Assembly: GCF_027497195.1 (NCBI RefSeq)
Contig: NZ_CP114905.1
Span: 7,203,001 to 7,267,000 of the forward strand
DNA: 64,000 bases
Source of the DNA: Streptomyces sp. WMMC500
GTDB lineage: Bacteria; Actinomycetota; Actinomycetes; Streptomycetales; Streptomycetaceae
Direction: 5' to 3'
Positions 41,605-49,815 of this stretch are shown one piece after another. How positions within the stretch are numbered: the stretch's first letter is position 1; the number at the start of each line of letters is the position of its first letter. The notes under the pieces were generated by a model. That model saw only the letters and a list, made by a program, of their open reading frames with translations. It was not told where the DNA came from and did not search any database. The position numbers were made by a program, and so were the translations under genes.

Positions 41605-42906
41605 ATGCGGAAGTTCGTCATCGGCGCAGTGAGCGCCGCAATGGTGCTGGGGCTCGCCGCTTGTGGCAGCGACTCCGATGATGAAGGCGGCGGCGGCGAC
41701 GCGCTGGACGGCAAGGGCAAGACCCTGGACGTCTGGATCATGAAGGGGACCAACCCCGATGCCGAGCCGTTCTTCGACAAGCTGAACAAAGAGTTCGAGA
41801 AGAAGACCGGCGCCAAGGTCAACGTCGAGTACCAGCAGTGGGAGAGCGCACAGCGCAAGTTCACCACTGCGATCGAGGGCGGCCCGGACCAGGTGCCGGA
41901 CGTGGCCGAGGTCGGCACCACCTGGGTACCGCAGTTCGCCGAGACCGGCGGCCTGGTGGACGTCACCGACCAGGTGAAGGAGGCCGGGCTCGACCAGGAC
42001 CTGGTCGAGGGCCTGAAGGACGCGGGCACGCTGGAGGGCAAGCAGTACGGCATGCCCTGGTACGCGGGCGTCCGCGGCCTCGTCTACCGCAAGGACGTCT
42101 TCGACAAGCACGGCCTGAAGCCCCCGACGACCTGGGAAGAGCTTCGCGACGTCGCGCTCACGCTGAAGAAGGAGGAGCCGGACATGATCTCGTTCCCCGT
42201 CGCCGGCGGGGCCGAGATGTTCGCGATGCCCTTCGTCTGGGGCGCGGGCGGCGAGCCGGCCGTGCAGGACGGCGACACCTGGAAGTCCGCCATCAACTCG
42301 CCGGAGTCCGTCGAGGGCCTGCAGTTCTACACCGACCTGGCGACGAAGGACGGCCTGTCCCCGGCGAAGGTCACCACCTGGCGCGAGGACGAGGTGGCGC
42401 AGGAGTTCACCAAGGGGAACGTCGCCATGACGATCTCCGGGAACTGGACCCCCAAGACCTTCCTGGACGAGGCCCCCGAGCTGGAGGGCAAGATCGCCGC
42501 CGCGCCGATCCCCGGCAAGGACGGCGGCATGAGCCCGTCGTTCCTCGGCGGCTCCTACCTGTCGACGTTCAACAGCGACAACAAGGAACTGGCCTGGGAG
42601 TACGTCAAGATGGCCACCACCGGCAAGTACGCCGCCGAGTGGGCCAAGCAGACCAACTACTTCCCCGGCACCAACACCGAGCTGCAGAAGATCGCCGACC
42701 AGGGCGACCCGCTCGTCGAGCCGTTCGCCAAGCAGATGATGGAGGCCGGCGCGACCGTCCCGAAGACCACCGCCTACGGCGAGATCCAGGCCAGCCAGGT
42801 GGTGCTGAAGTTGGTGCAGTCCGTGCTCAAGGGCGACCAGAGCGTCCAGGAGGCCGCGGACAAGGCCGCGGGCGAGATGGACGACATCTTCGCCAAGTCC
42901 GAGTAG
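41605..42906 (+). CDS. dasA: ABC transporter solute-binding lipoprotein, DasA-like (chitobiose)
   Basis: A 433-aa lipoprotein. The signal peptide has the lipobox GLAAC (lipid Cys about residue 21) and a Gly/Asp-rich tether. The mature part is a family 1 extracellular solute-binding protein (LDVWIMKGTNPDAEPFFDKL; DVAEVGTTWVPQFA; GMPWYAGVRGLVYRKDVFD; NVAMTISGNWTPKTF). The next two genes encode permeases but no ATPase, as for Streptomyces CUT1 systems that share MsiK. The dre-like promoter sites argue for chitobiose/GlcNAc uptake; a different oligosaccharide remains possible. ATG 41605 follows GGAG by 6 nt. Confidence 0.72.
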   Translation: MRKFVIGAVSAAMVLGLAACGSDSDDEGGGGDALDGKGKTLDVWIMKGTNPDAEPFFDKLNKEFEKKTGAKVNVEYQQWESAQRKFTTAIEGGPDQVPDVAEVGTTWVPQFAETGGLVDVTDQVKEAGLDQDLVEGLKDAGTLEGKQYGMPWYAGVRGLVYRKDVFDKHGLKPPTTWEELRDVALTLKKEEPDMISFPVAGGAEMFAMPFVWGAGGEPAVQDGDTWKSAINSPESVEGLQFYTDLATKDGLSPAKVTTWREDEVAQEFTKGNVAMTISGNWTPKTFLDEAPELEGKIAAAPIPGKDGGMSPSFLGGSYLSTFNSDNKELAWEYVKMATTGKYAAEWAKQTNYFPGTNTELQKIADQGDPLVEPFAKQMMEAGATVPKTTAYGEIQASQVVLKLVQSVLKGDQSVQEAADKAAGEMDDIFAKSE

Positions 42907-42940
42907 ACCCGGGTTTCGGACAAGGACACGGAAAGACACA

Positions 42941-43933
42941 GTGAAGGATTCGCTCGCCGCCGAGGCCGCGCTGGTTCCCCCCAAGGAGCCCTCGCGGCCC
43001 GGCCGCGCCTCCGCTGACGCCGCCCGCCGCCGCAAGCGGCTGGTGACGGGGACCCGGCCGTGGCTGCTGCTGGCACCCGCCCTCGTGGTGCTCGGCGGGC
43101 TGCTGCTGTGGCCGCTGGTCGAGGTCGGCAAGCTGTCGCTGCAGGACTACGAGGTCAAGTTCGGCGGCGGCGTCGGCACCTGGACCGGCTTCGACAACTA
43201 CTCCGCCCTGCTCTCGAACGACCTGCTGTGGCGCACGGTGCTGCCGAACACGGCGTTCTTCGCGTTCGCCTGTGTGATCCTCACCGTGGGGTTCGGCACC
43301 CTCGTCGCGCTGCTGCTGAACCGGCTGGGCACCGCGTGGCGGGTGATCTGCTCCACCGCGATCATGGCCGCGTGGGCGATGCCCGCGGTCACCGGCACGT
43401 ACGTCTGGGTGTGGCTCTTCGCGCCGGAGGACGGACTGATGAGCCGGGTCGCCGGCGGCCTCGGGCTGATCGACCCGGAGACCACCAACTGGTTCACCGA
43501 ACGGCTCGGCTTCTACGCCATCGCCACCCTGAACGTCATCCACCACGGCTTCCCCTTCGTCGCCATCACCGTGCTCGCGGGCCTGATGACCGTGCCGAAG
43601 GAGCTGTACGAGGCCGGAATGATCGACGGCGCGAACGCCTGGCAGCGGTTCTGGCGCATCACCGTGCCGGCGCTGCGGCCGATCTTCCTGGTCGTGACCA
43701 TCCTCTCGACCATCTGGGACTTCAAGGTCTTCACCCAGATCTTCCTCATGCCCGGCGGCAGCGGAAGCAACGAGGAGGTCATGAACCTCGGCGTGTACTC
43801 GTACATCGAGGCCTTCGCCAAGAACGACTACGGGGCCGGCGCCGCCGCGGCCGTGATGCTCACGCTGCTGCTCATCGCCATCACCCTCGTCTACATCCGC
43901 ACGCTCTTCCGGCAGGGGGAGGAGGACCTGTGA
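42941..43933 (+). CDS. dasB: Sugar ABC transporter permease, MalF/DasB-type
   Basis: A 330-aa inner-membrane permease with six core helices after a basic cytoplasmic N-terminus (RRRKRLVTGTRPWLLLAPAL). The EAA loop that docks the ATPase is ELYEAGMIDGANAWQRFWRI. The GTG start 42941 is 34 bp after dasA, and the stop overlaps the next GTG by 4 bp. No ATPase is encoded, so it should couple to a distant multi-use MsiK. Confidence 0.85.
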   Translation: MKDSLAAEAALVPPKEPSRPGRASADAARRRKRLVTGTRPWLLLAPALVVLGGLLLWPLVEVGKLSLQDYEVKFGGGVGTWTGFDNYSALLSNDLLWRTVLPNTAFFAFACVILTVGFGTLVALLLNRLGTAWRVICSTAIMAAWAMPAVTGTYVWVWLFAPEDGLMSRVAGGLGLIDPETTNWFTERLGFYAIATLNVIHHGFPFVAITVLAGLMTVPKELYEAGMIDGANAWQRFWRITVPALRPIFLVVTILSTIWDFKVFTQIFLMPGGSGSNEEVMNLGVYSYIEAFAKNDYGAGAAAAVMLTLLLIAITLVYIRTLFRQGEEDL

Positions 43934-44757
43934 AGCGCACCTCGATCGCCTCGCGCGTCGGCCTGCCGGCCGCCGTCGCGGGACTGCTGATCTTCACCCT
44001 CTTCCCCGTCTACTGGATGATGAGCACCGCGCTCGACCCGCGCGCCACCTCCCGGGGTTCGGACATCCTGCCGAGCGGGATCTCGTTCGAGCACTTCAGC
44101 CGGGTGTGGAACGAGGGCGACTTCGACCGCTACCTGCTCAACTCGGCGATCGTCGGCCTCGGCACCATCCTGGCCGCCGCCGCGCTGTCGCTCTTCGCGG
44201 CCGTGGCCGTGGCGCGCTTCCGGTTCAAGTTCCGCACCTCCGTGCTGATCATGATCCTGATCGTGCAGATGGTGCCGCTGGAGGCCCTGGTCATCCCGCT
44301 CTTCCTGCAGATGCGCGACTACGAGATGCTCAACAGCCTGCTCGGGCTGACGATCGTCTATATCGCGCTGTCCCTGCCGTTCGCCATCTGGACGCTGCGC
44401 GGGTTCGTCGCCACCGTGCCGAAGGAGGTCGAGGAGGCGGCGTACATCGACGGCTGTACCTGGCCGCGGATGTTCTGGTCGGTGCTGCTGCCGCTGGTGG
44501 CGCCCGGCCTCGTGGCCACCAGCGTGTTCGCCTTCATCACCGCCTGGAACGAGTTCGTCTTCGCGTACACGTTCATGAAGGACAGCGACAAGTACACGGC
44601 GGCCGTCGGGATCTACCAGTTCTTCGGCGAGAACGACACCGCGTGGGGGCCGGTGATGGCCAGCTCCACGCTGATCACGCTGCCGGTGCTGATCTTCTTC
44701 GTGATCGTGCAGCGGCGGCTGGCCTCCGGGCTGGCGGCCGGGGCGATCAAGGGCTGA
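43930..44757 (+). CDS. dasC: Sugar ABC transporter permease, MalG/DasC-type
   Basis: A 275-aa permease with six helices and the EAA loop KEVEEAAYIDGCTWPRMFWS. The C-terminus RRLASGLAAGAIKG is typical of MalG-like subunits. The GTG start 43930 overlaps the preceding stop (GTGA). It completes the binding-protein/two-permease set controlled by the DasR-like promoter. Confidence 0.86.
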   Translation: MKRTSIASRVGLPAAVAGLLIFTLFPVYWMMSTALDPRATSRGSDILPSGISFEHFSRVWNEGDFDRYLLNSAIVGLGTILAAAALSLFAAVAVARFRFKFRTSVLIMILIVQMVPLEALVIPLFLQMRDYEMLNSLLGLTIVYIALSLPFAIWTLRGFVATVPKEVEEAAYIDGCTWPRMFWSVLLPLVAPGLVATSVFAFITAWNEFVFAYTFMKDSDKYTAAVGIYQFFGENDTAWGPVMASSTLITLPVLIFFVIVQRRLASGLAAGAIKG

Positions 44758-44758
44758 G

Positions 44759-44785
44759 GGCGCGGCACGTACCGACGTCCGCGCC
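44759..44785. terminator. Stem-loop between convergent permease and SprT-like genes
   Basis: GGCGCGG (44759-44765) pairs with 44779-44785 around a 13-nt loop, filling the 30 bp between two convergent stops. Confidence 0.5.
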
Positions 44786-44787
44786 GG

Positions 44788-45705
44788 TCACGTGTCGCAC
44801 TCCAGCACCGCCTTGCACAGCCCGCAGCGCGCCCGTACGTGTCCGCGCACCGGCACCCGGATGCGCTGGTGGCAGACGGGGCACGGGAACGACACCCGCA
44901 GCGGGGAGCCGTCCTCGAAGGCGTAGCCGTCGTCGGGGGCGGCCGTCGTCGTCAGCCCGCCGCCGCCCGCCCGCGCGAACAGCTCCTGCGCCCGCCTGCG
45001 GTCCCGGGTGTACCGGTGCCGCCCCAGGCGTCCGCTCGCCGTCAGCGGCGGGCGCCGGGCGTCGCGGCGGGCCATGTCCATGCCGGCGGTGTACGCCTCG
45101 TACGCCTGCGGGCTGGTGAACCAGACCTCCGGGTTCTCGCCGAACGCGAGGGCGCGCTTGGCGACGACGTAGCCGAACTCCTCCGGCGTCAGGTAACCGA
45201 ACCGCTGCGAGGCGCCGCCGCCCTCCCGGAAGGCGTCCAGGAGCAGCCAGCCGGCGCCGAGGTAGGCGGTCGCGGTGTCGGTGAGGATCTCGTTGTCCGC
45301 GGTGCCGGGGAAGGACAGGCCGAGGCGGTCCAGGCAGACGTGCATCACCTCGTGCGCGAGCGCTCCGCCGATGTCCCGGCGGTACTCGCGGAAGCGCGGG
45401 TTCAGCTCGACGAAGTACTCCGGGCCCGCGGCCAGCTCCACCACCGCGGCCTCCGGCATCTCCCGGAACCCGACGATCACGCGCGCGTCCGGCAGCCGCA
45501 GGTGCTGCACCAGGGCGTGCGCCACGCGCTGGACGCCGAGGTGCAGGTCCTCGTCCGCGGCCAGCGCCACGTCCGCGGCGGGGACGCTGAGGGCGAAGTC
45601 GGCGTGCAGGACGTCCGCGGTGATCCGCCGGTAGAGCGCGGTCAGGGCCGACCGCACGGTCCGCAGATGCGGAAAGCCGTGCACGACCTCGCTCGCGCTG
45701 TCCAC
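44788..45705 (-). CDS. SprT-like zinc metallopeptidase with C-terminal zinc ribbon
   Basis: A 305-aa cytoplasmic protein. A gluzincin-type HEVMH (LAHEVMHVCLDRLG, about residue 130) and downstream acidic residues (NEILTDTATAY) suggest an active metallopeptidase. The C-terminus forms a four-Cys zinc ribbon: CPVCHQ ... CGLCKAVLEC. This domain order resembles SprT/Spartan-like proteins, some of which act on DNA-protein crosslinks; that function is inference. GTG 45705 is chosen because GGGGG stands upstream and a TACAGT -10 lies about 24 nt before it. Confidence 0.72.
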   Translation of the reverse strand: MDSASEVVHGFPHLRTVRSALTALYRRITADVLHADFALSVPAADVALAADEDLHLGVQRVAHALVQHLRLPDARVIVGFREMPEAAVVELAAGPEYFVELNPRFREYRRDIGGALAHEVMHVCLDRLGLSFPGTADNEILTDTATAYLGAGWLLLDAFREGGGASQRFGYLTPEEFGYVVAKRALAFGENPEVWFTSPQAYEAYTAGMDMARRDARRPPLTASGRLGRHRYTRDRRRAQELFARAGGGGLTTTAAPDDGYAFEDGSPLRVSFPCPVCHQRIRVPVRGHVRARCGLCKAVLECDT

Positions 45706-45785
45706 CGGCGACCCCCAGGGTGTCCGACTCCAGCCCACTGTACGGGCCGCGCGCCGCCGGCCCCGGCCGACGTATCGTGGCGCGC

Positions 45786-46256
45786 ATGAGTCCGAACATC
45801 GCCACCAACACCCGGGTCGACCTCGCCGCCCTGCTGGATTTCGTACGGCCCAGGCACCGGGCCCTGCTGCTCACCCGGCGGGCCGACGGCTCGCCGCAGG
45901 CGTCGCCGCTGACCTGCGGGGTGGACGACGCGGGGCGGATCGTGGTGTCCACCTACCCGGAGCGGGCCAAGACGCGCAACGCGCGGCGGGACCCGCGGGT
46001 CGGGATCGTCGTGCTCTCCGAGGAGTGGAACGGGCCGTGGGTGCAGGTCGACGGCGCGGCGGAGGTGATCGACGCGACGCAGGACGTGGAGCCGTTCGTG
46101 GAGTACTTCCGGAACATCTCGGGGGAGCACCCGGACTGGGACGAGTACCGCGAGGCCATGGTGCGGCAGGGGAAGTCGCTGATCCGGATCACGCCGGAGC
46201 GGTGGGGTCCGGTGGCCACCGGGGGCTTTCCGGCGCGGCTGGCGGAGGGGGCGTAG
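45786..46256 (+). CDS. PPOX-class F420-dependent oxidoreductase
   Basis: A 156-aa split-barrel flavin/deazaflavin enzyme of the Rv1155/PPOX class (RALLLTRRADGSPQASPLTCGVDD; VSTYPERAKTRNARRDPRV; WVQVDGAAEVID). Such proteins bind F420 or FMN and reduce diverse substrates. ATG 45786 is 7 nt after TATCGT (45773-45778), so leaderless; divergent from the SprT-like gene. Substrate unknown. Confidence 0.88.
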   Translation: MSPNIATNTRVDLAALLDFVRPRHRALLLTRRADGSPQASPLTCGVDDAGRIVVSTYPERAKTRNARRDPRVGIVVLSEEWNGPWVQVDGAAEVIDATQDVEPFVEYFRNISGEHPDWDEYREAMVRQGKSLIRITPERWGPVATGGFPARLAEGA

Positions 46257-46318
46257 CGGCGGTCCGCGGCAGGGACGGCGGTCACACGGCCCGTCGGCAC
46301 GGCCGGCCGGCACCGCGG

Positions 46319-48094
46319 TCACGGAGGCGGCGGGCGGAGCAGCGGGTCCCCGCCCGCCTCGACCAGCTCCAGCAGCAGCACCTCGTTGGCGCCCGTGCGC
46401 AGCACGGGCCCCGGGACGTACAGCGACTCCTGCGGGCCCGCCGCCCAGTAGCGGCCCAGGCAGAAGCCGTTCACCCACGTCCAGCCCCGCCCCCACCCCG
46501 GCAGTGCGAGCGCCGCGTCCCCGGGCTTCGCGACCTCGGCCGACGCCCGGTACAGCCCCGCGGCGCCCGCGTCCGGCGGGCCGTACGGGAGCGCCGCGAC
46601 CGCCTCGGTGTCGTCGAAGGCGTCGAGGCGCAGCCCGCGGGCCCGTACGCCGTGCACGTACTGGCGCTCGTGCAGCAGGCCGCCGGTGATCCCCTTCGGC
46701 TCGCCGAGCCGCGGGCCGTAGTTGACCCGGCCCAGGGACTCCACCCACACCTCGACCTCGGCCGGCCCCGCCACGTCCCCGAGCGGCGCCTCCTCGCCGG
46801 CGAGCGCGATCCGCCGCTCGCCGGCCGCGTCCCGCACGTACGCCACGGCCACGTCCCTCAGCCCGGTGACCAGCAGCGGGTACGGCCGGCGGGGGCCGGG
46901 GACGCGGAAGAGGTAGCGGACCAGCCCGCGGTCGACGTCCAGCTCCTCGAACGTCGGCGGCACCCCGTACTCCGGCTCCGCGTCCGCCGGGCCCGGCCCG
47001 CCCAGCGCGGCCAGCACCCGCGCCGCCGGGACGTGCCCGTCGACCGGCGCCGGCACCGGCGCGTCCAGGGCCCGTGGCGGGGGCGGCGGCTCGGGGAGCG
47101 GGCCGCCCGCGTACCGGGCGAGCACCTCGCGGAACGCCGCGAACGTCGCCGTGGGCCGCCCGTACTCGTCGACCGGCGCGCCGTAGTCGTACGACGTGAC
47201 GTCCGGCTGGAGCGCGCCGCGGTGCAGGTCGCCCGCGCGGTTGGCGCCCGCCCAGCCGCCGAAGCTCGTCCCACCGTGGGCCATGTAGAAGTTCACCGAC
47301 GCGCCGCAGCCGAGGATCTCCGCCAGCGTTGCGACCGCGTCGGCCGGCTCCCGCACGACGTGCTCCTCACCCCAGTGGTCGAACCAGCCGCACCAGAACT
47401 CCGCGCACATCAGCGGCCCGTCCGGCCGGTGCCCGCGCAGTGTCGCGAACGCCTCCCGGGCGCCGGAGCCGAACGTCAGCGCCGCGGTGACGCCGGGCAG
47501 GGTGCCGGCGGTGAGCATGTGGTCCTCGGGGCCGTCCGCCGTGAACAGCGGTACGGTCACGCCGCGGGCCCGCAGGCCGTCGGCGAGGTGGCGCAGGTAG
47601 GCGCGGTCGCTGCCGTACGAGCCGTACTCGTTCTCCACCTGCACCAGCAGCACGGGGCCGCCCCGCGTCACCTGCCGGGCGACGACCTGCGGCAGCGCGG
47701 CGTCGAACCACTCGTCCACGGCGGCCAGGAACTCCGGGTCGCGGGTGCGCACCCGCGCGCCCAGGGGGCCCGTCAGCCAGTGCGGCAGCCCGCCGTTCTC
47801 CCACTCGGCGCAGATGTACGGGCCGGGGCGGACGATCACCCAGAGCCCCGCGGCCTGCGCGGCGTCGATGAAGCGGCCAGCCGCCGCCACGTCCTCGTAG
47901 CGGCCGGGGCGCGGCTCGTGCAGGTTCCACGGGAGGTACGCCTCCACGCAGTTCAGGCCCATCGCGCGCAGCATGGCCAGGCGGTGGCCCCAGTACGCCT
48001 CGTGCACCCGGAAGTAGTGCATGGCCCCGGACAGCAGCCGCACCGGCCGTCCGTCCAGCGCGAAGCCGTCGCCGTCCACCGTGAACTCAGGCAC
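46319..48094 (-). CDS. GH35 beta-galactosidase
   Basis: A 591-aa family 35 enzyme removing terminal beta-galactose. N-terminal SGAMHYFRVHEAYW, general acid Glu in VQVENEYGSYG, and nucleophile Glu in CAEFWCGWFDHWGEEH are intact, with YMAHGGTSFGGWAG further on. Two jelly-roll domains follow (LGRVNYGPRLGEPKGI; LPGWGRGWTWVNGFCLGRYW). No signal peptide, so cytoplasmic and dependent on uptake of galactosides. The GTG start 48094 is divergent from an AraC-type regulator. Confidence 0.93.
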   Translation of the reverse strand: MPEFTVDGDGFALDGRPVRLLSGAMHYFRVHEAYWGHRLAMLRAMGLNCVEAYLPWNLHEPRPGRYEDVAAAGRFIDAAQAAGLWVIVRPGPYICAEWENGGLPHWLTGPLGARVRTRDPEFLAAVDEWFDAALPQVVARQVTRGGPVLLVQVENEYGSYGSDRAYLRHLADGLRARGVTVPLFTADGPEDHMLTAGTLPGVTAALTFGSGAREAFATLRGHRPDGPLMCAEFWCGWFDHWGEEHVVREPADAVATLAEILGCGASVNFYMAHGGTSFGGWAGANRAGDLHRGALQPDVTSYDYGAPVDEYGRPTATFAAFREVLARYAGGPLPEPPPPPRALDAPVPAPVDGHVPAARVLAALGGPGPADAEPEYGVPPTFEELDVDRGLVRYLFRVPGPRRPYPLLVTGLRDVAVAYVRDAAGERRIALAGEEAPLGDVAGPAEVEVWVESLGRVNYGPRLGEPKGITGGLLHERQYVHGVRARGLRLDAFDDTEAVAALPYGPPDAGAAGLYRASAEVAKPGDAALALPGWGRGWTWVNGFCLGRYWAAGPQESLYVPGPVLRTGANEVLLLELVEAGGDPLLRPPPP

Positions 48095-48219
48095 CCGATT
48101 CCCGCCGTTCGTCGCCGATTGCCGGGCAAATACTCTCGCCCCCTGGCCACCCGCCCGTCCATGGACAAAGATCGACGGTGCTTGGACTCGGCGCGTGGAG
48201 TCGCAAGGAGGGGCGGGCG

Positions 48220-49131
48220 ATGAGCCACCACACGTGGATGCGCTACTTCACTCCCGGCCCGGTGCACCGCAGGCTCGGCCTGGTCTGTCTGGGCGTGGGC
48301 CTGCAGTACGGCGACCTGCCGGTGGTCGGGCCGCGCACGCTCGACCACCACGTCGCCGTCGTCATCAGCAGCGGGCGCGGCTGGTTCCGGGGCGGCGACG
48401 GGCCGGTGCTGGACGTCGCGGCGCCCGCGCTGCTGTGGCTCACGCCGGGCGCCGTCCACCACTACGGGCCCGACCCCGCGACGGGCTGGGACGAGGCGTT
48501 CGTCGACTTCACCGGGTCCGCCGTCGCCGCGTACACCGAGCTGGGCTACGTCCAGCCGGAGCGGCCCGTGGTGCCGCTCAGCGACGCCGTCGGCCCGCGC
48601 ACCGTCGTCACGCGCATCGCGCGCGCCGCCCGCCGCGGCAACCCGATGCTGGAGGTCGAGACGTCCGCCGCCGTGCACGACCTGCTCGTGGCGCTGCGCC
48701 GGTCGCGCGCGGACATGGCCCCGGACGGCGACCCCGTGCTGCCGGCGCTGGCCCGCGACGCCTTCCTGCCGCTGTCCGTCGCCGAGCACGCGGCGCGGCA
48801 CGGGATGACGACGGCGGAGCTGCGCTCGGCGGTGCGGCGGGCCGCGGGGTGCAGTCCGAAGGACTACCTGCTGGGGATACGGCTCGGGCGGGCGAAGGAA
48901 CTGCTGGCCGCCACCGAGCTGCCGATCGCGGCGGTCGCCCGGCGGGTCGGGTACGACGACCCGGCGTACTTCTCGCGGCTGTTCACCCGCCGGGTCGGGG
49001 TGGCGCCGGTGCGCTTCCGTGACCAGCAGGGGCGTACGGTGCCGGGCGGCTGGAGCGACCGGATCCCGGAGCCCGGGGACCCGCCGGTGGCGGAGGGGGC
49101 GCCGCGGGGCACGGGCGGAGGACCGGCGTAG
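48220..49131 (+). CDS. AraC-family regulator, divergent from GH35
   Basis: A 303-aa regulator: an N-terminal cupin effector domain (LDHHVAVVISSGRGWFRGGD; LLWLTPGAVHHYGPD) and a C-terminal double HTH (SVAEHAARHGMTTAELRSAV; LAATELPIAAVARRVGYDDP then AYFSRLFTRRVGVAPVRFR). ATG 48220 has AAGGAGG 8 nt upstream, which decides against an upstream in-frame start. Divergence with the galactosidase suggests local activation by a galactoside; target unproven. Confidence 0.92.
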   Translation: MSHHTWMRYFTPGPVHRRLGLVCLGVGLQYGDLPVVGPRTLDHHVAVVISSGRGWFRGGDGPVLDVAAPALLWLTPGAVHHYGPDPATGWDEAFVDFTGSAVAAYTELGYVQPERPVVPLSDAVGPRTVVTRIARAARRGNPMLEVETSAAVHDLLVALRRSRADMAPDGDPVLPALARDAFLPLSVAEHAARHGMTTAELRSAVRRAAGCSPKDYLLGIRLGRAKELLAATELPIAAVARRVGYDDPAYFSRLFTRRVGVAPVRFRDQQGRTVPGGWSDRIPEPGDPPVAEGAPRGTGGGPA

Positions 49132-49152
49132 GCGGCCCTCTCGCGGGACGGG

Positions 49153-49815
49153 TCAACCGGGGCGTACCAGGCGGGTGTCGTACGCGAAGATCACCGCCTG
49201 CACCCGGTCGCGGGCCCCGGTCTTGCCGAGGATCCGGCCGATGTGCGTCTTGACGGTCGACTCGGCGAGGTGCATCCGCTCGGCGATCTCGCCGTTCGTC
49301 CACCCCAGCGCGACGGCACGCAGCACCTCGCGCTCCCGGTCGGTGAGCACGTCGAGCCGCGGATCCGGGCCCGCGGGCTCGGCGCCGGCGGGCAGGAGGT
49401 GCGCGTAGCGCTCGATGAGCCGGCGGGTCAGCGCCGGGGCGACCACGGCCTCGCCGGAGGCCACCGCGCGGATCCCGGCGAGCAGTTCGTCCGGCAGCGC
49501 GTCCTTGACGAGGAACCCGCTGGCGCCGGCGCGCAGCCCGGCGAAGGCGTACTCGTCGAGGTCGAACGTCGTCAGGATCAGCACCCGGGTACGGCCGCCG
49601 GAGGCGGCGATGCGGCGGGTGGCCTCGATGCCGTCGAGGCCGGGCATGCGGACGTCCATGAGGACGACGTCGGGCCGCAGTTCGGCGACCAGCCGCACCG
49701 CCTCCGCGCCACCGCCGGCCTCGCCGGCGACGGCCATGTCGCCCTGGCTCTCCAGCAGCATCCGGAACCCGAGCCGCTGCAGGGCGTGATCGTCGGCGAT
49801 GAGCACGCTGGTCAC
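49153..49815 (-). CDS. NarL/FixJ-family response regulator
   Basis: A 220-aa regulator: receiver domain with D8/D9, phospho-acceptor D54 (VLMDVRMPG), T/K pair (ILTTFD; LVKDALP), and a LuxR-type HTH (LTDREREVLRAVALGWTNGE then IAERMHLAESTVKTHIGRI). GTG 49815 has GGAGG 7 nt upstream and overlaps the kinase stop by 4 bp. It is the last gene of the ATPase-permease-kinase-regulator operon and probably controls that operon. Confidence 0.93.
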   Translation of the reverse strand: MTSVLIADDHALQRLGFRMLLESQGDMAVAGEAGGGAEAVRLVAELRPDVVLMDVRMPGLDGIEATRRIAASGGRTRVLILTTFDLDEYAFAGLRAGASGFLVKDALPDELLAGIRAVASGEAVVAPALTRRLIERYAHLLPAGAEPAGPDPRLDVLTDREREVLRAVALGWTNGEIAERMHLAESTVKTHIGRILGKTGARDRVQAVIFAYDTRLVRPG

